A stretch of DNA of 12,498 nucleotides, taken from the NCBI GenBank assembly GCA_013153765.1, contig JAADDT010000034.1, forward strand, positions 1 through 12,498. Reading direction: 5' to 3'. The stretch's first letter is position 1, and the number at the start of each line of letters is the position of its first letter. A program made the position numbers and the translations under genes. Of the stretch, positions 8,141 through 12,498 are shown piece by piece. Below the pieces are notes generated by a model. That model saw only the letters and a list, made by a program, of their open reading frames with translations, was not told where the DNA came from and ran no database searches. This DNA comes from Aquificota bacterium (GTDB taxonomy: Bacteria > Aquificota > Aquificia > Aquificales > Hydrogenothermaceae).

Positions 8141-8960
8141 ATACTTCCTTACATTCCTAATCCTGTTTACGGCATCTTTTGGTCAGGTTAAGGTGTTTAC
8201 AACGGTAAAACCAATTGCGGACATCGTATCGGCAATAACCGGAACAAAAGTGGACTACCTGATACCACCTTCAGCCTCCCTCCACACCTACGAGCCGAAA
8301 GTATCAGACCTGCAGAAGGCTTACAAAAGCGACCTTTTTGTTTACATAGGTAGCGGAGAGCCTGACCTGTCCGGACTACTGGAAGCCATACCGGAGGACA
8401 GGCTTGTAAAAGTAATAAACATAAAAGGCTTAAAACTAATAAAGGAAGACCACCACGTACACCCTGCCCTCTGGCTTGACCCTGACAACGCAGTTATAAT
8501 AGCCAGATTTATAGAAAAAAAGCTTGAAAGTATAAACCCTGAAAACACCGCCCTTTACAGAAAAAACCTGCAGAGCTTCATACGGCAGGTGGAAGCGGTA
8601 AAAAACTACGGCAGGGAAAAAATAAAAAACCTGCCCAACAAAAAGTTCATCTCTTACCACTACGTATGGCCTTACTTTACGCAGGCTTTCGGTCTTGAAT
8701 ACACAGCCGTCGTAGAAGCGGGACACGGAAGGGAGCCTACGCCAAAACACATTTTAAAAATAATCAACCTGATTAAAAAAGAAAAAATAAAAACAATCTT
8801 CGCCGCCGTCCAGTTTTACAACAAAAAGTACGGAGAAATGATAAAAAAACAGACCGGCGTAAAAATTACCTTCCTTGACCCGTTCGGCATAAACAACAAC
8901 TACACGGAGATGATCAGGTTTAACGTGGAAAAGGTTTATCAAGGTCTGTCCGGACAGTAA
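8133..8960 (+). CDS. znuA: Periplasmic zinc-binding protein of a metal ABC transporter (ZnuA-like)
   Basis: Predicted exported cluster A-I substrate-binding protein that captures a divalent metal for an ABC importer. The 275 residues begin with a short signal peptide (Lys3, hydrophobic core about 5-16, likely cleavage near Gly17-Gln18, no lipobox Cys). Predicted ligands are His51 (SLHTYEP), His110 (HHVHPALWLDP), His176 (SYHYVWPYF) and Asp249 (FLDPFG). The third ligand is His, as in ZnuA, rather than Glu as in the manganese PsaA/MntC type, so zinc is inferred. The His-rich loop between spans is very short (HHVH) compared with E. coli ZnuA. The ATG at 8133 overlaps the pncB stop by 8 nt; a TTG at 8109 would add residues before the signal peptide and is rejected. 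No ATPase or permease gene is nearby, so its transporter partners must be encoded elsewhere. Confidence 0.88.
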   Translation: MHKYFLTFLILFTASFGQVKVFTTVKPIADIVSAITGTKVDYLIPPSASLHTYEPKVSDLQKAYKSDLFVYIGSGEPDLSGLLEAIPEDRLVKVINIKGLKLIKEDHHVHPALWLDPDNAVIIARFIEKKLESINPENTALYRKNLQSFIRQVEAVKNYGREKIKNLPNKKFISYHYVWPYFTQAFGLEYTAVVEAGHGREPTPKHILKIINLIKKEKIKTIFAAVQFYNKKYGEMIKKQTGVKITFLDPFGINNNYTEMIRFNVEKVYQGLSGQ

Positions 8961-8962
8961 AA

Positions 8963-9910
8963 ATGGAAAAGGAACAGCTTGCATTTCAGGTTGAAGAAGG
9001 AGGAAAAAGGCTTGACCAGTTTTTGGCAGGAGCATACCCGGAATTTTCCCGTTCCTATTACCAGAAGCTTATAAAAGAAGGTATGGTTCAGGTTGACGGA
9101 CAGACAGTCAAAAAACCGTCCCTAAAACTAAAATCCGGAAACACAGTCCTTTTAACAATCCCTCCGCCACAGCCCTTAGAAATACAGCCGGAAAACATAC
9201 CTTTAGACGTAAGGTACGAGGACGAAGACCTTGCGGTCATATTCAAGCCGGCAGGTATGGTAGTCCACCCTTCACCGGGACACACTTCAGGCACGCTTGT
9301 GAACGCCCTGCTTTACCACTTTAAAAACGTCTCCCAGTACGGAGGGAGGGAAAGAGCAGGCATAGTCCACAGGCTTGACAAGGATACTGCAGGTCTGATG
9401 GTTGTGGCAAAATCGGAATTTGCCCACAAGGAGCTACAAAAACAGTTTCAGGAAAGGAAAGTGGACAAAAGGTATAAAGCGGTAGTGTCCGGAATAGTGG
9501 AAAAGGATCACGGCATAATAGACCTTCCCATAGGACGCTCCATATACAACAGGCAAAAAATGGGAACAACAGCCACCAACCTGCGGGACGCCCTTACAGA
9601 GTACTGGACGGAAAAAAGGTGGAAAGACCACAACCTTACGCTTGTGGACGTTAAACTCCACACCGGCAGAACCCACCAGATAAGAGTTCACTTTTCCGAA
9701 ATAGGACACCCTCTACTGAACGACAGAACCTACGGCTTCAAAAAATCCTCCCTCAAATCAGACCTTGCAAGGGAGTTTTCGGAAAAACTGCCCTACCACG
9801 CCCTCGTCTCATACAGGCTTGCATTTGACCACCCAAGAACGGGAAAAAGGATAGACGTTAGCCTAAAAGAAATGCCACAGCCGATAGAAGAATACCTGAA
9901 AAAACTGTAA
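8963..9910 (+). CDS. rluD: RluA/RluD-family rRNA pseudouridine synthase
   Basis: Predicted to isomerise specific uridines of 23S rRNA (or tRNA) to pseudouridine. The 315 residues comprise an N-terminal S4 RNA-binding domain (about 13-65, KRLDQFLAG...SRSYYQKLIKEGMVQVDGQ) and the catalytic RluA domain. The latter holds VIFKPAGMVVHPSPGH (92-107), the signature GIVHRLDKDTAG with catalytic Asp139 (same number as in E. coli RluD, from memory) and LHTGRTHQIRVH. S4 plus this length fits RluD/RluC-type enzymes; which uridines are targets cannot be told, so the symbol is provisional. It starts 2 nt after the znuA-like stop and has no clear Shine-Dalgarno of its own, so translation may depend on coupling. 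It is the last gene of the operon. Confidence 0.93.
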   Translation: MEKEQLAFQVEEGGKRLDQFLAGAYPEFSRSYYQKLIKEGMVQVDGQTVKKPSLKLKSGNTVLLTIPPPQPLEIQPENIPLDVRYEDEDLAVIFKPAGMVVHPSPGHTSGTLVNALLYHFKNVSQYGGRERAGIVHRLDKDTAGLMVVAKSEFAHKELQKQFQERKVDKRYKAVVSGIVEKDHGIIDLPIGRSIYNRQKMGTTATNLRDALTEYWTEKRWKDHNLTLVDVKLHTGRTHQIRVHFSEIGHPLLNDRTYGFKKSSLKSDLAREFSEKLPYHALVSYRLAFDHPRTGKRIDVSLKEMPQPIEEYLKKL

Positions 9911-10159
9911 TCATCTGGTTTTAATAGGTTCTTTCCTGTAAACGTATTTTATGAGAATGTGGTTTATAACCCGGTTAAAGGTGGAATTTTTGTCCGAAGT
10001 TTTAAGCTTTTTCATGTATTTAATCACCTTTTCACGGGAAAGGAAGCCGAAAAAAAATGCCGAAAGTATGAGAAAGGGAATACCGGGCAGAACAGGGAAT
10101 ATTACCCCTATAATGCCCACAACCAGAAAAACAAAGCCTAAAACAAACCTTACGATCAT
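9911..10159 (-). CDS. YbaN/DUF454-like small inner-membrane protein
   Basis: The 82 residues open with two closely packed hydrophobic segments (about 2-20 and 27-40) joined by GVIFPVLPGIPFLILSAFFF. This matches the G-x-x-x-P-x-L-P-x-x-PFL-x-L-x-A pattern I associate with YbaN/DUF454 membrane proteins of unknown function. The C-terminal half is basic and predicted to be cytoplasmic. The protein is at the short end for that family, and the typical Thr-Thr between the prolines is Gly-Ile here, so the assignment is moderate. Its ATG overlaps the ftrB-like stop by one base (TAATG), so the two are an operon. The stop codon abuts that of rluD directly, with no room for an intergenic terminator. Confidence 0.62.
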   Translation of the reverse strand: MIVRFVLGFVFLVVGIIGVIFPVLPGIPFLILSAFFFGFLSREKVIKYMKKLKTSDKNSTFNRVINHILIKYVYRKEPIKTR

Positions 10160-10647
10160 TACTTTTTCTTTTTAGCAGTTTCGTAAGCAAACTTCCATAT
10201 TTCTTCGTCAGGTATGTCAAGTCCCCTTTCTTCCACGTATTCCTTCAGAACCTCGTAAATCTTTTCCGGCTTTGACAAAGCCCTTCCCTTGTCCGGATTT
10301 GGGTCCTTTACCAGACCGTAAATCTGCCTGCCTTCGTGCCATTCGGGAAGGTATTCGGTAATAGGCAGTCCTTCCGGCGTCGTGAAAAGCAAGCAGTGGC
10401 AGTATTTAAACACCTGCATCTCATCACAGGCACATATCCATCTTCTTCTTTTTACCTCTTCATACTTGTCCGGATAAAAATTACAGGGACAAAGTGGTTT
10501 TCCCAACTCGTCAACGTGAGCGGCAAGCCCCTTTATCACAGCCTCCGCCGCCTCTTTGTTCGGATTGACGACAGTCCCAGACCTTTCGGCAAAAGTTTCC
10601 GCAAACCTCCTCATCTTTTCTATCGTTTCAGGCTTTGCTTCTATCAT
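10159..10647 (-). CDS. ftrB: Ferredoxin:thioredoxin reductase catalytic (beta) subunit-like protein
   Basis: Predicted [4Fe-4S] disulfide reductase that passes electrons from ferredoxin to thioredoxin-like proteins. Six cysteines have exactly the FTR spacing, CxC-x16-CxC-x8-CHC: Cys53-Pro-Cys55, Cys72-Ala-Cys74, Cys83-His-Cys85. By analogy with the Synechocystis enzyme, Cys55 and Cys85 would be the redox disulfide and Cys53, 72, 74 and 83 the cluster ligands. The middle pair is CAC rather than the usual CPC. At 162 residues it is longer than plant or cyanobacterial FTR-beta (about 115); the extra part is a charged C-terminal helix-rich tail after about residue 115. GGAGGAGA just upstream fixes the ATG at 10647. 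No variable (alpha) subunit, ferredoxin or thioredoxin gene adjoins it, as in the stand-alone forms of non-photosynthetic organisms. It is likely to regulate enzymes by redox state; targets are unknown. Confidence 0.87.
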   Translation of the reverse strand: MIEAKPETIEKMRRFAETFAERSGTVVNPNKEAAEAVIKGLAAHVDELGKPLCPCNFYPDKYEEVKRRRWICACDEMQVFKYCHCLLFTTPEGLPITEYLPEWHEGRQIYGLVKDPNPDKGRALSKPEKIYEVLKEYVEERGLDIPDEEIWKFAYETAKKKK

Positions 10648-10679
10648 CTATCTCCTCCAACTCCAATCAAATTTTATTA

Positions 10680-10685
10680 ATTATA
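10680..10685 (-). promoter_or_regulatory. Candidate -10 element of the ftrB-like operon
   Basis: TATAAT read on the minus strand 33 nt before the ftrB-like ATG, inside an AT-rich divergent gap of 121 nt. The nearest TTGAAA is only 12 nt upstream of it, too close for a standard -35, so only the -10 is supported. No convincing plus-strand promoter for the gene at 10769 was found in the same gap. Confidence 0.35.
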
Positions 10686-10768
10686 AGATATTCCCGATTT
10701 CAATAAAAATGGAAGACATAAATCATACTAAAATATTTCTATGAGAAATTTTAAACAAAGGAAAGCGG

Positions 10769-11083
10769 TTGAGCGGAAGTATTAGACTAAAAATAGACAA
10801 GGAAGCTTTATATTACGGATACATATGGCTTGAAGCTGTCAACAGCAAACCGTTATTACAGGACGAATTACTTGAGGAAATTGAAAACGAGTATGGTGTT
10901 TATGGACAGCTTGTTTTAAACAAAGATTATGAACTGGTATTTTTAGATCACGCCGTTTTAAGAAAAGAATCCCTTGAGGATTTAAAACAAATCCCCATAA
11001 ACGGTTCTTATTCCATTCCAGAGTTAAATATCCATAACGTTGATTTTAAAACATTAATATCAGCTATCTCTGACTTTTTTTAA
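10769..11083 (+). CDS. Hypothetical protein next to the CRISPR array
   Basis: I do not recognise this protein. It has 104 residues starting at a TTG, the first usable start after an in-frame stop at 10742; AAAGGAAA lies about 5 nt before it and supports it. It is predicted soluble and acidic, with a mixed pattern: a beta-like IRLKIDKEALYYGYIWLEAV start, an acidic helix (LLQDELLEEIENEYG) and alternating hydrophobics (GQLVLNKDYELVFLDHAVL). There are no Cys residues, no membrane spans and no obvious catalytic motif. Sampled GC is about 35 percent against about 45-50 percent in the genes to its left, which suggests a different history. Its stop is 12 nt from the first, degenerate CRISPR repeat. 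It points into the array, whose inferred transcription comes the other way. An accessory defence gene or a small regulator is possible, but nothing in the sequence decides. Confidence 0.6.
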   Translation: MSGSIRLKIDKEALYYGYIWLEAVNSKPLLQDELLEEIENEYGVYGQLVLNKDYELVFLDHAVLRKESLEDLKQIPINGSYSIPELNIHNVDFKTLISAISDFF

Positions 11084-11095
11084 AACCTCCGAAAC

Positions 11096-11123
11096 CTTTC
11101 TATCCACATGGTTCAGATAAAAC
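11096..11123 (-). repeat. Degenerate leader-distal CRISPR repeat
   Basis: The leftmost repeat is 28 nt. It keeps CTTTCTA at one end and GTTCAGATAAAAC at the other, but its centre is altered (TCCACATG) with one base lost. Decay of the terminal repeat is typical of the leader-distal end and supports a leader on the right. Confidence 0.9.
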
Positions 11124-11161
11124 ACAGACAAAGAAGGAGTGAGATACTTTATTTCAGCTGG

Positions 11162-11256
11162 CTTTCTACCCCACTTAGTTCAGATAAAACCTGTTCCTGT
11201 ATAGAAACATATCCCTGTTCCTTCGCACTTTCTACCCCACTTAGTTCAGATAAAAC
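11162..11256 (-). repeat. Two older-type variant CRISPR repeats (with spacer 2)
   Basis: Repeats at 11162-11190 and 11228-11256 end GTTCAGATAAAAC instead of GTTCAAATAGAAC, a two-base difference from the other fourteen full repeats. The degenerate repeat 1 has the same ending, so the three leftmost repeats form one class. On the minus strand the change turns the GTTC/GAAC stem into GTTT/GAAC, leaving a G-U pair, so the small hairpin is kept. Confidence 0.95.
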
Positions 11257-12224
11257 AGTAATGAAGGAAGCATCAGATGTAATTGAAAAATTCTTTCTAC
11301 CCCACTTAGTTCAAATAGAACAGTTAAAGCGTCATCTAAACTCGGAGCGACAACATCCTTTCTACCCCACTTAGTTCAAATAGAACGCCTAAAACCTCTT
11401 CTGTAGAGCTCTGGTCTAGCCAGCTTTCTACCCCACTTAGTTCAAATAGAACAAGCGTTAAAAGTTTTAGAAAAGGTTAGAAAGCAACCTTTCTACCCCA
11501 CTTAGTTCAAATAGAACAAATCTCAAGGCTAAACGGTGCTGTGTCTCTATTCTCCTTTCTACCCCACTTAGTTCAAATAGAACGAACTTTTAGCCCCTGC
11601 CATTCCTTATGCTTTTAGTCTCTTTCTACCCCACTTAGTTCAAATAGAACCTGTACTTATCTGCCCACTGTGAAACTGTAATATCTTCCTTTCTACCCCA
11701 CTTAGTTCAAATAGAACATTAACTACCTGAATCCAGAGTTTTTCAAAAAATTCCTTTCTACCCCACTTAGTTCAAATAGAACAGACACTATTAAAACATG
11801 GAATAAAACGCATGGGAATCTTTCTACCCCACTTAGTTCAAATAGAACAATCAAGTCTTCCAATTCTGCCTGTTCCACTAAGTCTTCTTTCTACCCCACT
11901 TAGTTCAAATAGAACTGTGTAGTCTCCAGGCGTGTCTCTTAGACCTGTAAATCTTTCTACCCCACTTAGTTCAAATAGAACTCCAGTTCTCTTAGCTTAC
12001 TGGCCATCTCTATCATAGCTTTCTACCCCACTTAGTTCAAATAGAACCACACAAAATCAGGTAAAAGGAGGCTTTTAAGATGACTTTCTACCCCACTTAG
12101 TTCAAATAGAACACATATTTAGAATGAGTAACAAACTGAAAAGTACACTCTTTCTACCCCACTTAGTTCAAATAGAACCTGTTAATTATAATTAGCAAAA
12201 AAAATTGAAATTGGCAAGTAGTTT

Positions 12225-12281
12225 TGCCTGTTTCAGCGGTTATTAGCTGTCTGACAAACTGCCCGCTGAAGGCACTTTTTT
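12225..12281 (+). terminator. Hairpin with T run in the leader (terminator-like on plus strand)
   Basis: TGCC (12225-12228) and TTCAGCGG (12232-12239) pair with CCGCTGAA (12263-12270) and GGCA (12271-12274): twelve pairs with a 3-nt bulge and a 23-nt loop. C and six T (12276-12281) follow on the plus strand. It could stop antisense transcription that has crossed the array from the left. The large loop is atypical, and on the minus strand the same hairpin would be part of the leader RNA. Confidence 0.45.
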
Positions 12282-12305
12282 GCATCAAATCGGCAGTAAT
12301 GCAAT

Positions 12306-12373
12306 TATATTTTCTATTATATCCTCGCCAAACACTGCAAAAAGCCACTTCACACAAAAATATATTTTCTATT
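12306..12373. repeat. 13-nt direct repeat TATATTTTCTATT in the leader
   Basis: Exact copies at 12306-12318 and 12361-12373, 55 nt apart; a shorter match, TTTTCTAT, occurs at 12479-12486. In AT-rich DNA some chance matching is expected, but an exact 13-mer within 70 nt is notable and may be a protein-binding motif of the leader. Confidence 0.6.
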
Positions 12374-12426
12374 CAAAATGCAAAATCCTATTCCCTTTCC
12401 AAGTAGCCCTGTCTATTAAAATAAAA

Positions 12427-12450
12427 TTTCTACCGTTTTATTTCAAGTAG
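12427..12450 (-). repeat. CRISPR repeat-like relic in the leader
   Basis: TTTCTACC (12427-12434), seven unrelated bases, then TTCAAGTAG (12442-12450) mirrors both ends of the array repeat (TTTCTACC, eight bases, TTCAAATAG) in the same orientation, with one base fewer between and one mismatch. A weaker partner, TTTCCAAGTAG, lies at 12396-12406. It may be a decayed repeat or a leader motif that imitates the repeat. Confidence 0.5.
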
Positions 12451-12498
12451 CATTCACAAAAAATTATCTATATAAGACTTTTCTATGCCTAAAGTTTT

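Larger units (their letters stand above)
11096..12178 (-). CRISPR. CRISPR array, 17 repeats and 16 spacers, inferred minus-strand transcription
   Basis: The 29-nt repeats begin CTTTCTACCCC and end TTCAAATAGAAC on the plus strand. Starts: 11096 (28 nt, degenerate), 11162, 11228, 11293, 11358, 11424, 11489, 11555, 11622, 11689, 11754, 11820, 11887, 11953, 12019, 12084 and 12150. Spacers are 36-38 nt and all differ by eye. Repeats 4-17 are identical. Orientation is inferred from decay and variant repeats at the left end, an AT-rich non-coding right flank, and the minus-strand repeat ending GGTAGAAAG, so the crRNA 5' tag would be GUAGAAAG. On that strand the repeat starts GTTC-TATTT-GAAC, a four-pair hairpin. 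Spacer length, 3' tag and weak fold suit type I-B or type III; the subtype cannot be fixed because no cas gene is in the window. Confidence 0.98.
12179..12498 (-). promoter_or_regulatory. CRISPR leader region (AT-rich, non-coding)
   Basis: These 320 nt to the window end hold no believable gene. They are AT-rich with runs of A/T (eight A at 12197-12204), as leaders are. Minus-strand promoter candidates are TTGGCG (12331-12326), 16 nt, TATAAT (12309-12304), and a TATAAT at 12190-12185 whose start point would fall at the first repeat. Also present are a long hairpin (12225-12274), a small hairpin sharing one arm with it (12213-12228), an inverted pair TTGCAT/ATGCAA (12280-12285 and 12299-12304), a 13-nt direct repeat (12306 and 12361) and a repeat-like relic (12427-12450). 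The leader may extend beyond the window. Confidence 0.75.

Noticed and set aside
8946..8957. Perfect 12-nt palindrome CTGTCCGGACAG at the end of the ZnuA-like gene
   Set aside because: It lies within coding sequence (Leu-Ser-Gly-Gln), has no loop for a stable hairpin and no T tract; it could be an operator by chance only.
10741..10785. Short ATG reading frame of 14 codons overlapping the start of the gene at 10769
   Set aside because: It ends in TAG after 14 codons, is in another frame and has no clear ribosome binding site. A frameshift joining it to the 104-codon gene is possible but nothing supports it.
11108..11374. Open frame of 88 codons at the left of the CRISPR array
   Set aside because: It runs through several repeats and spacers, so it is an accident of the array.
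11124..12149. Self-targeting spacers against genes in this window
   Set aside because: No spacer was seen by eye to match the rest of the window; a genome-wide search would be needed to exclude self-targeting elsewhere.
12163..12406. Short open frames on both strands of the leader
   Set aside because: They overlap hairpins and AT-rich DNA, lack ribosome binding sites and encode no recognisable sequence.
12427..12450. tracrRNA-type anti-repeat for a Cas9 or Cas12 system
   Set aside because: The match is in the same orientation as the repeats, is partial, has no adjacent terminator, and the repeat/spacer sizes suit type I or III; kept only as a repeat-like relic.

Overview
The window looks like chromosome of a thermophilic, autotrophic bacterium that fixes CO2 by the reductive TCA cycle. 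The direct evidence is an ATP-citrate lyase gene pair (aclB-aclA) beside a monomeric isocitrate dehydrogenase, strong use of AGG/AGA arginine and ATA isoleucine codons, and a stand-alone ferredoxin:thioredoxin reductase catalytic subunit. Aquificota, particularly the ACL-using Hydrogenothermaceae or Desulfurobacteriaceae, is my best guess. Campylobacterota with the same pathway cannot be excluded from sequence alone.

Layout, left to right. (1) 1-1191: the 3' part of a monomeric NADP isocitrate dehydrogenase, closed by a strong hairpin terminator. (2) 1317-4502: aclB and aclA with their own promoter and a terminator after aclA. The enzymes of blocks 1 and 2 act on neighbouring steps of carbon fixation. 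(3) 4535-5330, minus strand: a class II aldolase-type enzyme translationally overlapped by a small membrane protein. It is divergent from block 4 across an AT-rich palindromic gap. (4) 5412-9910, plus strand: a tight operon of murC, nicotinate phosphoribosyltransferase, a ZnuA-like metal-binding protein and an RluD-type pseudouridine synthase, joined by overlaps or a 2-nt gap. (5) 9911-10647, minus strand: ftrB-like gene plus a YbaN/DUF454-like membrane protein, abutting rluD stop to stop with no spacer. (6) 10769-11083, plus strand: an unrecognised, AT-richer 104-codon gene. (7) 11096-12178: a CRISPR array of 17 repeats and 16 spacers of 36-38 nt. (8) 12179-12498: an AT-rich, structured leader.

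The CRISPR array is read as minus-strand. The degenerate and older-type repeats are at its left end, the right flank is AT-rich and leader-like, and the minus-strand repeat ends in GAAAG, as many type I/III repeats do. No cas gene lies in the window; if linked, they should be to the right of 12498. The least explained parts are the unrecognised gene whose stop is 12 nt from the distal end of the array, and the leader. The leader carries mutually exclusive hairpins, repeated motifs and a decayed copy of the CRISPR repeat.

No rRNA, tRNA, transposase or insertion sequence was seen. All family names come from motif recognition by eye, with no database search.
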